A stretch of DNA of 64,000 bases, taken from NCBI RefSeq assembly GCF_018219815.1, contig NZ_JADMKU010000017.1:28051-92050 (forward strand). Reading direction: 5' to 3'. Source of the stretch: Thalassovita aquimarina. Its GTDB lineage: Bacteria > Pseudomonadota > Alphaproteobacteria > Rhodobacterales > Rhodobacteraceae. Shown one piece after another: positions 44,368 to 53,816 of the stretch. Each line of letters opens with the position of its first letter. The first letter of the stretch is position 1. The notes under the pieces are model-generated. The model searched no databases, was not told where the DNA came from, and saw nothing but the letters and a program-made list of their open reading frames with translations. The translations under genes and the position numbers were made by a program.

Positions 44368-45282
44368 ATGGCCAACATCCGCACCGTGAACGGAGACATC
44401 TCCGCCGAGGGGCTGGGGCTGATCTACAGCCACGAACACCTGATCACCTGCCCTCCTGCGGTGCAGAAAGATCGCGATCTGGAGCTGGCGAGCTACGAAT
44501 GCTCACTTCAGGAACTAAAGAACTTCCGCGATGTAGGCGGCACGCTTTTGGTCGAGGCGACAACCCTTGACTATGGCCGCGACCCGGCCAAGATGGCCCG
44601 GATGTCGAAAGAGGCGGGCGTACCGGTGGTGGCTGTCTCGGGCTTCAACAAGGCAGCTTATTTTCCACTCTGGGTCGAAACGACACCGGTGAACGAGATC
44701 GCGGATAAGATGATCCGCGACGTGAGCGAAGGCATGGACGGAGGGCCGCACAAGGCGGGGCACCTCAAGTCAGGCGGCAGCTACAACTTTATCCACCCGC
44801 TCGAGGAAAAGACCACCCGTGCCGTGGGGCGCGCCCACTGCGAAACCGGCGCGCCGATCTGGCTGCATACGGAAGCAGGCACGATGGGAAACGAAATGCT
44901 CGATATTCTTGAGGACGAGGGCGTCGACCTATCCCACGTCGTCATCGGCCACTGCGATCGCAACGCTGATCCTTATTACCACAAGAGCATCGCCGACCGG
45001 GGCGCACATGTGCAGTTCGACGGTGTGAGTAAGGTGAAATACTATCCCGACTGCATCCGCATCGCTTCCATCAAAGCCATGCTCGACGCGGGCCATGGTG
45101 CGCGGCTTTTGATCTCGGGCGACATGGGGCGCGCGTCATACCTCGCCGGTTACGGCGGCGGGCCGGGCTTTTCCTATATCGCTACCAAATTCATCCCCCG
45201 GATGCGTGACGAGGGTATACCGGAAGCAGCCATCGAACAGATCTTCAAGAAAACGCCTGCCGACTGGCTGGCAAAGTTCTAA
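44368..45282 (+). CDS. Phosphotriesterase family hydrolase (2)
   Basis: 304 residues from the ATG at 44368, which has AAGGAG at 44356-44361. PTE-branch ligands are present: HEH in YSHEHLITC, lysine in HLKSGGSYN, histidines in WLHTEAGTM and VIGHCDRNAD, and aspartate in ISGDMGR. It is related to the divergent neighbour (both start with a RTVNGD segment and share GFNK and EGMDG) but clearly a different paralogue. It opens a plus-strand run leading to the creatininase-family and RpiR genes. Confidence 0.9.
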   Translation: MANIRTVNGDISAEGLGLIYSHEHLITCPPAVQKDRDLELASYECSLQELKNFRDVGGTLLVEATTLDYGRDPAKMARMSKEAGVPVVAVSGFNKAAYFPLWVETTPVNEIADKMIRDVSEGMDGGPHKAGHLKSGGSYNFIHPLEEKTTRAVGRAHCETGAPIWLHTEAGTMGNEMLDILEDEGVDLSHVVIGHCDRNADPYYHKSIADRGAHVQFDGVSKVKYYPDCIRIASIKAMLDAGHGARLLISGDMGRASYLAGYGGGPGFSYIATKFIPRMRDEGIPEAAIEQIFKKTPADWLAKF

Positions 45283-45297
45283 ACGGGGTTAACGAGT

Positions 45298-46020
45298 ATG
45301 ACTGTAGAGGCAAGATTCCTTTCGCGTGATGCCTTTGCCGAGCGCATCGCCAAGTTTCCCGTGGCAATCCTACCCCTGGGCGCCACCGAGCAGCACGGCC
45401 ATCATCTGCCCCTCGGCACCGATACCATCCTCGCCGAGCACTTCGCGGTGAGGGTGGCCGAGGCCACCGGCGCCACCGTCCTGCCTGCCATGCCTTTCGG
45501 CTATTCGTGGGTCTGGCGCGACGATGCAGGCAGCGTGACGCTCGACCAACAGGTGATGGAAGACGTGATCTGCAATGTCGCGGAGAGCATGGCTCGCCAC
45601 GGCGTGAAACACCTGATTATGATCAACGGGCATGAGGCGAACTCGGCCACGATGAAATACGCGACCCGCCGGGTGTGGGACAATCCCGATATCAAGGTTT
45701 GGCGCCTGTTCTATCCGAACCTCTCGCAGGAGCTGGCGGCCCATTGCGAAAGTCCGACGTGGCATGGCATCGTCCACGCCTGTGAGTTCGAGACTTCGCT
45801 CATGCTCGCTATCGCGCCGGAGACGGTCGAGATGGACAAAGCGGTAGCCGAATACCCTGATCGCGACCCCGCCTATTTCTATGGAGGTCGGCCGATGGGC
45901 GAGCTTTCGAAAAGCGGCGTCTTCGGCGATGCAACCAAGGGTACGGCGGAAAAAGGGCGCGCGATGATCGAGGTCTTCACCAAACATATGATCTCCATGG
46001 TTAAAGACATTTGTGCCTGA
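45298..46020 (+). CDS. Creatininase family hydrolase
   Basis: 240 residues. The metal site is conserved: E31, H33, H35/H36 and D42 in GATEQHGHHLPLGTDT, then H112 in NGHEANS, and E163/E165 in HACEFETSLML. Family members include creatininase, formamide hydrolases, MftE and the 3-dehydro-scyllo-inosose hydrolases, so either C-N or ring C-C hydrolysis is possible. The carbohydrate context argues against creatinine as substrate (inference). It starts 15 bp after the second PTE gene. Confidence 0.88.
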   Translation: MTVEARFLSRDAFAERIAKFPVAILPLGATEQHGHHLPLGTDTILAEHFAVRVAEATGATVLPAMPFGYSWVWRDDAGSVTLDQQVMEDVICNVAESMARHGVKHLIMINGHEANSATMKYATRRVWDNPDIKVWRLFYPNLSQELAAHCESPTWHGIVHACEFETSLMLAIAPETVEMDKAVAEYPDRDPAYFYGGRPMGELSKSGVFGDATKGTAEKGRAMIEVFTKHMISMVKDICA

Positions 46021-46071
46021 CCGGCGGACTGCCGATAATGGCGGGGCAGAACCGGACAAGGAGGCCTGCCA

Positions 46072-46938
46072 GTGAACGACATCTTCAGCCGTATCGGAAA
46101 GCTACTGCCTGACCTGAAGCGGGCGGAACGCCGGATCGCAGAACTGATCCTGTCCGACGTCGACCTCGTCTTGAAGGGGTCCATCACCGAGGTCGCAGAC
46201 GCGGCCTCGGTTTCAGCATCTTCGATTACCCGATTTTCCCGGATGCTGGGGGTCGAGGGGTTCAAGGACCTGAAACTGTCGATCGCTCAAGCGAAAAGCG
46301 CGCAAAGCCCCTTCGCCCACCAGTCCGTGCAAGATTTGGACGAACGCGCCATCGCGGGCGGGCAACTTGAAGAGATGTACCTCCAGCAGATCACCGCAAG
46401 CCTGCGCTCGACCTATGCCTCGCTCGACGCCGAAGCACTGACTGACGCCATCGCCGCGTTACGTTCGGCCCGACGAGTGCGACTCTTTGGCGTGGCGGTC
46501 TCGGGCCTTATGGCGGAAGAGGCGGCTATGCGGCTCATGCGGCTGGGACTGGACGCCTGCTATATCGGCGACAGCCACTTCCGTCGGATTTCCTCGACGC
46601 TGCTCGGGCCTGGGGATGTTGCGGTCGTCGTATCGCATACCGGCCGGTCTCAAGAGACAGTTGAGGCCGCCGAAATTGCTCGCGGCGCGGGAGCCACGGT
46701 TATCGGAATCTCGGCCCCGCACAACCCGCTGACCCAATTCTGCGATATACTGATCGGGGTCTCGGTTTACGAGGAAATCGACATCTACACGCCGTCGATT
46801 TCGCATTTCTCCTATCACTACGTCATCGGCCTGATCGCTTTTCACATTGGTCAATCATCGAAGCTGAATCGCGACGAACTGCTTGATAAGATCAAAGGCG
46901 GGCTTGCCTGGGGTCAGATCGAGGCTTCGCAAAAATAA
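46072..46938 (+). CDS. MurR/RpiR family transcriptional regulator
   Basis: 288 residues from a GTG at 46072, with AAGGAGG at 46058-46064. The N-terminal HTH_6 domain (about 1-77) contains TEVADAASVSASSITRFSRMLGVEGFKDLKLSIA. The SIS sugar-phosphate-binding domain (about 125-265) has VRLFGVAVSGLMAEEA and AVVVSHTGRSQETVEAAEIAR. It probably senses a phosphosugar of the pathway. It sits in the middle of the block it likely controls. Confidence 0.92.
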   Translation: MNDIFSRIGKLLPDLKRAERRIAELILSDVDLVLKGSITEVADAASVSASSITRFSRMLGVEGFKDLKLSIAQAKSAQSPFAHQSVQDLDERAIAGGQLEEMYLQQITASLRSTYASLDAEALTDAIAALRSARRVRLFGVAVSGLMAEEAAMRLMRLGLDACYIGDSHFRRISSTLLGPGDVAVVVSHTGRSQETVEAAEIARGAGATVIGISAPHNPLTQFCDILIGVSVYEEIDIYTPSISHFSYHYVIGLIAFHIGQSSKLNRDELLDKIKGGLAWGQIEASQK

Positions 46939-46954
46939 AAATAATTTCCAAAAA
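46936..46954. promoter_or_regulatory. Candidate RpiR operator, site 2
   Basis: TAAAAATAATTTCCAAAAA overlaps the rpiR-like stop codon and lies 113 bp before the binding-protein start. It matches site 1 (44220-44238) at 16 of 19 positions. Confidence 0.55.
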
Positions 46955-47067
46955 AAATATCTATTTAAATCAGAATGATAACAATAATAAAATTTTTTGA
47001 GGAAATCTTTACAAAATTTCCATCTTCGCTAACGTGGACCTTACCAATAGGAATTCGAGGTCATAAA

Positions 47068-48141
47068 ATGCTCAACAAAATCTCGGCTGCGCTAGTCGCC
47101 ACCTTGCTCACCACCAGCGCTCTTTCAGCACAGGACATCACCCTTCATGCCGACATCGGCCCAACGGCAGGATCGAACGTTGTCGACGTGTCCAAGTACG
47201 AAGCTAAGCGCGACGGCTCTTACATCGTGGGCTTTTCGAATGTGGCCGTCTTTAACAGCTGGGCAGCGCAGCTTGTGGAAGAGGCCGCCTACCGCGCCTC
47301 GACCCTCTCACAGGTCAAACGCTACATCGTGACGGATGCAAACGGCGATCCGTCGAAGCAGGTCGCCGACATCGAGGATATGCTGGCCCAAGGCGCCGAC
47401 GCCATCGTCGTCAACCCAACCAACCCTGTCGCGCTAGTCCCTGTGCTCGAGAAAGCCTATGATGACGGCGTGGTCGTCGTGGTCGTCACCGCCGACGCCA
47501 ACACTGACAAGGTCACCGCCCGCATCATGGCCGATCAAGTCAAGTTCGGCGTGGACGGCGGGCAGTTTCTCGTCGACGCAATGGGTGGCGAAGGCAAGGT
47601 CATCGCGCTGCGCGGCATCGCGGGGCTCTCAGTAGACGACGACCGTTTCAACGGAGCGGCGGACGTGATCGCCAAGGGCGGCGACATGGAGATCATCGCC
47701 GAGGAATACGCTGCATGGTCCTACGATCAGGGCCGTCAGGCCTGCGAAAGCCTTGCGCTCGCGCATCCCAAAATCGACGGTGTCTGGTCGTCGGGAGGTG
47801 CGATGACGCAGGCCTGCGTGGAAGTGTTTAACGAGTTTGGCCGTGACCTCGTCCCGATGACGGGTGAAGCGAACAACGGCTTTTTCCGAACCTGGAAGGA
47901 AAATCAAAACAAGGGCTTCGACTCCATCGCCCCGCAGAACCCGACCTGGGCTGTGGGTGAGGGCATTGCGCTCGCAGTGGCGATCCTCGAAGGTCAGGAG
48001 GTCTACGACTACTACGCTGTGACGGCGGCCCCCTATACCGCCGAAGATCTGGACGCCCTCTACCGTCCTGATCTCAACGACAGCTATTGGGTCGGCTCGA
48101 CACTTCCGGAAGAAAAGCTGCAAGCACTTTACGGAAACTGA
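47068..48141 (+). CDS. Sugar ABC transporter substrate-binding protein (RbsB-like)
   Basis: 357 residues from the ATG at 47068 with GAGG at 47057-47060; the frame extends to 46975 through AT-rich DNA without homology. The signal peptide MLNKISAALVATLLTTSA ends at LSAQ. The periplasmic type 1 fold is clear: YIVGFSNVAVFNSWAAQLVEEA, DIEDMLAQGADAIVVNP and the hinge-proximal GKVIALRGIAGLSVDDDRF. It would capture the sugar or sugar derivative fed to the downstream enzymes. Confidence 0.9.
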   Translation: MLNKISAALVATLLTTSALSAQDITLHADIGPTAGSNVVDVSKYEAKRDGSYIVGFSNVAVFNSWAAQLVEEAAYRASTLSQVKRYIVTDANGDPSKQVADIEDMLAQGADAIVVNPTNPVALVPVLEKAYDDGVVVVVVTADANTDKVTARIMADQVKFGVDGGQFLVDAMGGEGKVIALRGIAGLSVDDDRFNGAADVIAKGGDMEIIAEEYAAWSYDQGRQACESLALAHPKIDGVWSSGGAMTQACVEVFNEFGRDLVPMTGEANNGFFRTWKENQNKGFDSIAPQNPTWAVGEGIALAVAILEGQEVYDYYAVTAAPYTAEDLDALYRPDLNDSYWVGSTLPEEKLQALYGN

Positions 48142-48148
48142 ACTTCGT

Positions 48149-48178
48149 GGGCGTGCGGGCTTCCCTTTCCGCGCGCCC
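48149..48178 (+). other. Hairpin between the binding-protein and ATPase genes
   Basis: GGGCGTGCGG pairs with CCGCGCGCCC (one G-T wobble) around a 10-base loop, 8 bp after the binding-protein stop. Only TTATTATGA follows, so it is a weak terminator or an mRNA stabiliser. Confidence 0.6.
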
Positions 48179-48252
48179 TTATTATGATGGTGGCATCGCT
48201 CCCTAGCGGGCTGCCCCGATCCCCTGACAGAACCGCCGGCGACCGAATCCTT

Positions 48253-49752
48253 ATGACGATGCCCCCCACCATCGAGGTCACGAACCTCTCGAAAGCCTTC
48301 GGTTCGACGCAGGCGCTCTCGGCCATGCTGTTGACCGGCCTGCCCGGCGAGGTACATGCTGTCATGGGCGAAAACGGCGCGGGCAAATCGACGCTGATGA
48401 AGGTGCTCTCCGGCGTGCACCGGGCCGATACCGGCGAGGTGCGGCTGAACGGTGCGCCTGTCAGTTTCCACACTCCGCGCGACGCTCAAGAGGCGGGAAT
48501 TTCCACGATTTTCCAGGAGTTTTCGCTGCTTCGGAACCTCTCCGTGCAGGAAAACCTCTTCCTCGGCAAAAACGGCATCCCTGCCCGCGAACAGCGTGCG
48601 CGCTGCCAAGAGGTGCTCGCACGCCTCGGGCTCAACATACGCCCAGAAACTGCGGTCGAGGCGCTGAGCGTAGGCGAACAGCAGATGGTCGAGATCGCCA
48701 AAGGCCTTCTGGCTGACGCCAAGGTCTTCATTTTCGACGAACCCACGGCCGCGCTCGCTGCGCAAGAAGTCGAGACGCTCTTCGACCTCATTCGCCGCCT
48801 CGCCACCGAGGGGTGTACGATCTTTTACGTCTCGCACCGGATACCGGAAATCTTCGCGATCTGCGACCGGATCACGGTGATGAAGGACGGTTGCTACGTT
48901 ACCACGCTGACCACCGCCGCCACGGATCACGACGAGGTCGTCGAGGCCATGGTGGGCCGCCCGTTGGAAGAGCTTTTTGCCCCTCGGGCCACCCAGTTGG
49001 GGCAGCGCTTGTTACATGCCGACCAGCTTGAAGGCGACGACTTGCCCGCCCCGGTGTCGCTGACCCTGCACGCGGGCGAGATCGTCGGTCTGTCGGGGCT
49101 TGAAGGCCAAGGTCAACAGGCGCTAATGCGCCTGCTCGCGGGCTTCGCCCCCGCCACCGGCGGCGCATTGCGACTGGGCGCGGATCAGGTGGACCAGTTA
49201 GACGCCCGGCGCCGCATATCGCTGGGTCTGGGCTTCGTTCCCGAAAGCCGCAAGGACGACGGGCTGTTCCCCTCGCTCTCGATCCTTGCGAATATGGAAA
49301 CGGGATCGGTCGCACCGCGAGGATTGTCCGCATGGTTCACCAAGCCCCGCGCCGCAGTGGAGGCTGTCATGCGCGACCTCTCAGTCAAGGCTGAAGATCC
49401 CTACCAGAACGTCATGCAACTGTCCGGTGGCAACCAGCAGAAAGTCGTTCTTGGTCGCTGGCTGGTCGCGGGCACCCGCGTTCTACTTTGCGAAGAGCCC
49501 ACGCGCGGCGTCGACGTCGGGGCCAAGCGCGAAATCTACCTTCGCCTGCGTGAATTTGCGGCAAACGGCGGCACCGTCTTTGTCTCTTCGCGCGAGATGC
49601 CGGAACTAATCGGCCTCTGCGACCGGATCGTGGTCATTCGCGAAGGCCGTCTCGCTACCGAGATGCCAGCGACCGAAGCCACCGAGATCAACTTGCTGGC
49701 CGCGGCGATCCCTGGTCAGGAAGACGCCGCCCGAACGGAGACCCCGGTATGA
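48253..49752 (+). CDS. Sugar ABC transporter ATP-binding protein (RbsA-like, two ABC domains)
   Basis: 499 residues from the ATG at 48253; ATG codons at 48184 and 48259 are alternatives, and none has a strong ribosome site. The first ABC domain has Walker A GENGAGKST, signature LSVGEQQ and Walker B IFDEPTAAL. The second has the degenerate P-loop GLEGQGQQALM and signature LSGGNQQKV with CEEPTRGVDVG, as usual for RbsA/XylG/MglA. It drives the two permeases that follow and overlaps the first by four bases. Confidence 0.92.
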   Translation: MTMPPTIEVTNLSKAFGSTQALSAMLLTGLPGEVHAVMGENGAGKSTLMKVLSGVHRADTGEVRLNGAPVSFHTPRDAQEAGISTIFQEFSLLRNLSVQENLFLGKNGIPAREQRARCQEVLARLGLNIRPETAVEALSVGEQQMVEIAKGLLADAKVFIFDEPTAALAAQEVETLFDLIRRLATEGCTIFYVSHRIPEIFAICDRITVMKDGCYVTTLTTAATDHDEVVEAMVGRPLEELFAPRATQLGQRLLHADQLEGDDLPAPVSLTLHAGEIVGLSGLEGQGQQALMRLLAGFAPATGGALRLGADQVDQLDARRRISLGLGFVPESRKDDGLFPSLSILANMETGSVAPRGLSAWFTKPRAAVEAVMRDLSVKAEDPYQNVMQLSGGNQQKVVLGRWLVAGTRVLLCEEPTRGVDVGAKREIYLRLREFAANGGTVFVSSREMPELIGLCDRIVVIREGRLATEMPATEATEINLLAAAIPGQEDAARTETPV

Positions 49753-50738
49753 GCGACAGCACCTTAACCTCCTCCGCTACCTCGCGCCTGTCCTTGCGCG
49801 ATCGCTTTTTACTTGACGCCCGCTGGTATCGTCAGCGCGGCGCGGCATTGTCGGCGCTGACCTTTGCCGTGATCTTCGTGGTGCTGGCCATCGCGCTGCC
49901 TGGTAGCTTTCTGACCGGTCGGAACTTCGGCAACCTTCTAGGACAGTTGCCCCCGCTCTTCATCGCCGGCATCGGACAGACTTTGGTGCTGCTCGGTGGG
50001 GGCTTCGACCTTTCGGTCGGTTCGGTTATCAGCTTAACCTCGGCCATCCTCGCACTGCCCCTGCACTGGAGCGCGACGGTCCCCATGGCCCTCGGCGCGG
50101 CCATCGCCGTCGGGCTGGTCAATGGCTGGGGCATCGTCAAGATAGGCGTCCACCCGATCATCATGACACTGGCCACATCCTCTATCGTACAGGGCATTGC
50201 GCTCACGCTCCTTCCTGTGCCCGGTGGTATCGCTCCCGCCCCGCTGGTCGCAATGGTCCGTGGTGATGTGTTAGGCCTGCCGCTCGGCGCGCTCTGGGTG
50301 CTCGTGATCGGGGCGCTCGCCATCGGGCTTACTCATGGTACGGGCTTTGGACGTGCGCTTTACGCGGTGGGGGCGAATCCCGCCGCGGCGCGGCTCTCAG
50401 GACTGCCGGAGGCGCGCATCCGCATTAGCACCTATGTCATCTCTGCCTCCAGCGCCGCCGTAGCGGGCATGTATTTGACCGCGCGCCTTGCGTCGTCCGA
50501 CCCCAATGTGGGGAGCGCCCTTGGCCTCGACAGCGTGCTAGCCGCGGCGCTTGGCGGGACGCTTCTGTCGGGAGGCATCGGCGGGCCCATCGGTACCGTA
50601 TTCGGCGTTGGCATCATCGGTCTTCTTAACAACGGCATGAACCTCGCCGGTATTTCGCCCTTCTACCAACATATCGTGAAAGGCACGATGCTAATCGTCT
50701 CGGTCAGCCTGTTCCGCCGCAAGGAGGTCGGACTATGA
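49749..50738 (+). CDS. Sugar ABC transporter permease (RbsC-like) 1
   Basis: 329 residues with about nine hydrophobic helices. GIGQTLVLLGGGFDLSVGSVISLTSAI and the coupling helix region GFGRALYAVGANPAAARLSGLPEARIRIS define the BPD_transp_2 family. It overlaps both neighbouring genes by four bases (ATGA). Confidence 0.93.
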   Translation: MSDSTLTSSATSRLSLRDRFLLDARWYRQRGAALSALTFAVIFVVLAIALPGSFLTGRNFGNLLGQLPPLFIAGIGQTLVLLGGGFDLSVGSVISLTSAILALPLHWSATVPMALGAAIAVGLVNGWGIVKIGVHPIIMTLATSSIVQGIALTLLPVPGGIAPAPLVAMVRGDVLGLPLGALWVLVIGALAIGLTHGTGFGRALYAVGANPAAARLSGLPEARIRISTYVISASSAAVAGMYLTARLASSDPNVGSALGLDSVLAAALGGTLLSGGIGGPIGTVFGVGIIGLLNNGMNLAGISPFYQHIVKGTMLIVSVSLFRRKEVGL

Positions 50739-51709
50739 CCGACGTGATCCAGGCCCCCACCAAACCCTCGGCCGCCCGCCGCATGCTGCGTACCATCGCC
50801 CATTGGCCGCCCGCCTTCTGGGGCTTGATCGCAGTACTGCTCCTCGCAGCCTTTACTCAACCGCATTTTTTATCGGTCCCCTTCCTCATGATCCTGCTCC
50901 GCCAGGCCGCTCCCCTTGGCATCGTCGCGCTAGGACAAACCTTTACGATCGCCAACCGGTCACTCGACCTTTCGGTGGGCGCAGTGATCATGCTGGTCAA
51001 CATCCTCGTCTCCGACCGGATATTCCTCGGCTTCCCCGCCGTGATCCCGATCAGCGTGGCCCTACTGGCCGGGGTCGCTGTGGGCCTCATCAACGGTCTG
51101 CTCATCACGGTGCTCCGCGCATCGGCGGTCGTGGTGACGCTCGGCACGGCTTCGGTCGTAACTGGCATCGGCTACCTGATTTCGGGCGGCGCACCGGGCA
51201 ACGCGATGAGCGACACGATCAAATATATCGGCCGAGGTCGGATCGAGCTATTCCCCGTATCGGGTCTGTTCTGGATCGCCTCCGCCATTATCGCATGGAT
51301 CATTCTGCGCAAGCTGGTGTTCGGCCGGTTCATCATGGCGGCTGGCGATAACCCCTCTGCCGCGCATTACAGTGGCATCCCGGTGACCCGCACCCTTCTC
51401 GTCTCGCACATCATGTCGGGCGTTTTTGCGGCCCTTGGCGGGCTGATCCTGTCGGGGCTGATCGGCGTTGGCTCGCTGGGTCTGGGCGCGGATTACGTGC
51501 TCAGCTCCATCGCTGCCGTGATCCTTGGCGGGGCGGTGTTTGGCGGCGGAGCGGGCGGAGCTGTGGGCACCGTGCTCGGCACCATGCTGCTTATCATGAT
51601 CCTCAACTTGCTCACCGTCTTCGGCATCGACGAGGCGGGCAAGCTTGTAGTGCAGGGCCTTGTCATCGCCGTGGCCGCGATCATTTATCAGAAGAGCGCC
51701 GCCAGATAA
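50735..51709 (+). CDS. Sugar ABC transporter permease (RbsC-like) 2
   Basis: 324 residues with about nine hydrophobic helices. LGQTFTIANRSLDLSVGAVIMLVN and GRFIMAAGDNPSAAHYSGIPVTRTLL mark the same family as its partner. Together they form a heterodimeric channel. Its stop overlaps the next start (TAATG). Confidence 0.93.
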   Translation: MTDVIQAPTKPSAARRMLRTIAHWPPAFWGLIAVLLLAAFTQPHFLSVPFLMILLRQAAPLGIVALGQTFTIANRSLDLSVGAVIMLVNILVSDRIFLGFPAVIPISVALLAGVAVGLINGLLITVLRASAVVVTLGTASVVTGIGYLISGGAPGNAMSDTIKYIGRGRIELFPVSGLFWIASAIIAWIILRKLVFGRFIMAAGDNPSAAHYSGIPVTRTLLVSHIMSGVFAALGGLILSGLIGVGSLGLGADYVLSSIAAVILGGAVFGGGAGGAVGTVLGTMLLIMILNLLTVFGIDEAGKLVVQGLVIAVAAIIYQKSAAR

Positions 51710-53208
51710 TGTGCGATAGAGAAGAGCTCATCGCCCCCTTCCTCGCGTTAGGTATCGACTTCGGTACCTCGGCGGTTAAGGCGGTCGCAATGACCAAGCG
51801 GGGCGACGTGGTGGCCGAAGCATCGGCCCCCTACCCCACCCATCGCCCCAGTGGAGACGTGGCCGAGCAGTCGCCCGAGGATTGGGAAAACGCCATGGTC
51901 ACGGTCTGCCGGGCGGTCGCCGCGCAAGTGGATCCGGAGCAGATCAGTGCCATTGGGCTCGCCGGGCAACTCAATGGCATCGTCCGGAGCAACGCGTCAG
52001 GCGACCCCATCGGTCCCGCTCTGATCTGGCTCGATCAGCGGGCCGAGGCTGAAACTCAAGCGCTCGCCCGGGCCTTCGGTGACGACCTCTACGCAACCAC
52101 CGGCAACCGCGCGAACGGCATCTCTGTGGCCCCCAAACTGCGCTGGCTGGCGGACAATGGCCTTCTCGCCCCGCGTACTCTCGTGATGCAGGTTAAGGAC
52201 TGGATAGGCCTGCGCCTAACGGGACAGGCTCAGACCGAGCGGAACGAAGCCTCCGGTACACTTCTCATGCGCTTCGACGAGACCGAGTGGGACGAAGGCC
52301 TCTGCGCTTGGGTAGGCATCCAATCCAGCGACCTCCCGCCGATCGGCGCGGCCACTGACCAGCTCGGCGTCCTTCGACCAGAAATGGCCAAGGCGCTCGG
52401 TCTCATCCCTGGCACCCCGGTGGTGATCGGTTCGGGCGACACCGGTGCGCTAGCGGTCGGCTGCGGCGCCTATGCCCCCGGCACGGTCGCGGTGACTTTG
52501 GGTACCGCTGGCCATGTGGTCGCCGCCAGCCCCTGCCCACCCGCACAAGAGGTGCGGGGCATGTGGCGTATGGGACATGTGACGCCCGACCGTGAACTTT
52601 GGCTGGGCCTTGTCCCTGCCGGTGCCCTATCCATGGAATGGCTGCGAGACGTCTTCGCGCTCGGCGGCACCCGCCCCGACTTCGACAGTCTCGAGGCCGC
52701 TGCGAGGGGCGTGGACCCAGCGACCGTGCAGGCCATGTTCCTGCCATTCCTTGCCGGCGCCGGCACCCCTTGGAGCGCCCCCGCCCATGGCACGTTGTCC
52801 GGCCTCGACCTGACCCAAGGCCCCGGCCACCTGATCCACGCGGTGCATGCCGGGGTGGCACATGCAGTCGCCGCCTCGCTCGACGCTTTCCTCTCGGCGG
52901 GTCTCAACATCGGCCAAATCCGGCTTGCCGAGGGCGGTGCGCGTTCGCCGATCTGGTGCCAAACGGTCGCGGATGTGACCGGCCGCGACGTCGAAGTGCT
53001 GGCCCATGGCGACACCTCTGCCGTGGGCGCAGCTTTACTGGCTTTTGCGGGGCTGTCGGACGATCCTACGACTGCACTCGATAGCCTTATCGCGGATGCC
53101 GTTCGCCCGGTGCATAGCTACCGCCCCGACCCGGCCCTCCACCGATTCCACCAATCCCGGCACGCCGAATTCATGGCCCGCGCCGCAGAGGAGATCGCCC
53201 CCCGATGA
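51709..53208 (+). CDS. FGGY family carbohydrate kinase (2), xylulokinase-like
   Basis: 499 residues. Motifs are ALGIDFGTSAVKAVAMTKRG, VAEQSPEDWENAM, the substrate-binding LAGQLNGIVRSN and ALIWLDQRAEAE, catalytic aspartate in GSGDTGALAVGCG, and RLAEGGARSPIWCQTVADV. LDQRA and the GQLNG loop resemble xylulokinase, but the specificity of FGGY enzymes cannot be read from motifs. It differs strongly from the kinase at 41800, so the locus phosphorylates two different compounds or the kinases have separate roles. It overlaps the aldolase gene by four bases. Confidence 0.9.
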   Translation: MCDREELIAPFLALGIDFGTSAVKAVAMTKRGDVVAEASAPYPTHRPSGDVAEQSPEDWENAMVTVCRAVAAQVDPEQISAIGLAGQLNGIVRSNASGDPIGPALIWLDQRAEAETQALARAFGDDLYATTGNRANGISVAPKLRWLADNGLLAPRTLVMQVKDWIGLRLTGQAQTERNEASGTLLMRFDETEWDEGLCAWVGIQSSDLPPIGAATDQLGVLRPEMAKALGLIPGTPVVIGSGDTGALAVGCGAYAPGTVAVTLGTAGHVVAASPCPPAQEVRGMWRMGHVTPDRELWLGLVPAGALSMEWLRDVFALGGTRPDFDSLEAAARGVDPATVQAMFLPFLAGAGTPWSAPAHGTLSGLDLTQGPGHLIHAVHAGVAHAVAASLDAFLSAGLNIGQIRLAEGGARSPIWCQTVADVTGRDVEVLAHGDTSAVGAALLAFAGLSDDPTTALDSLIADAVRPVHSYRPDPALHRFHQSRHAEFMARAAEEIAPR

Positions 53209-53816
53209 CCAAGCCCGACTTCAGCGACATGATCGCCATCCTCCGCGGTGTTACCCCCGACAGCGTCGTGTCAATCTGCGAGGTGCTGGTCGAGGCGGGT
53301 ATCGGCACCATTGAGGTGCCGCTCAACTCGCCCGAGGCCTTCCGCTCTATCGAAGCGGCCGCGCGGGCACTCGGCGATCGGGCGACGTTTGGCGCCGGCA
53401 CGGTTCTGCGGGCCGAGGACGTCGACCGGGTGCGCGACGCGGGCGGCAAGATTATCGTCTCGCCCAACACCGACGTCTCGGTCATCGCACGCACCATCGC
53501 TTTGGGTCTGCGCAGTTTTCCCGGCGTCATGACCCCCACAGATGGATTCAAGGCATTGGCCGCCGGAGCGGATGCGTTGAAGCTCTTTCCGGGCGAGATT
53601 ATCGGCCCTGCTGGTCTCAAGGCGATGAAGGCAGTGTTTCCCGCAGGAACGCAGCTTTATGCTGTGGGAGGTGTCCAGCCGGAGAACGTAGAGAAATGGC
53701 GGGCGGCCGGGGCATCGGGTTTGGGCATCGGGTCCGCTCTCTTCAAGGCTGGCGACACCGTGCGCGACACCGAATGGCGTCTGGCGGCCTTCGCCAAGGC
53801 TCAGGGGGCGGTCTGA
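53205..53816 (+). CDS. KDPG/KDPGal-type 2-keto-3-deoxy-6-phospho-aldonate aldolase
   Basis: 203 residues. The class I aldolase motifs are AILRGVTPDS, E37 in GTIEVPLNSP, GAGTVL and the Schiff-base lysine K126 in ALKLFPGEIIGP. VPLNSPEAFRSIE and VGGVQPENVEKW are closer to the galactonate enzyme DgoA than to Eda. It would split a 2-keto-3-deoxy-6-phosphosugar acid into pyruvate and glyceraldehyde-3-phosphate. No dehydratase for the preceding step is present in the block. It is convergent with and overlaps the TIM-barrel/cupin gene by 16 bp. Confidence 0.9.
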   Translation: MTKPDFSDMIAILRGVTPDSVVSICEVLVEAGIGTIEVPLNSPEAFRSIEAAARALGDRATFGAGTVLRAEDVDRVRDAGGKIIVSPNTDVSVIARTIALGLRSFPGVMTPTDGFKALAAGADALKLFPGEIIGPAGLKAMKAVFPAGTQLYAVGGVQPENVEKWRAAGASGLGIGSALFKAGDTVRDTEWRLAAFAKAQGAV

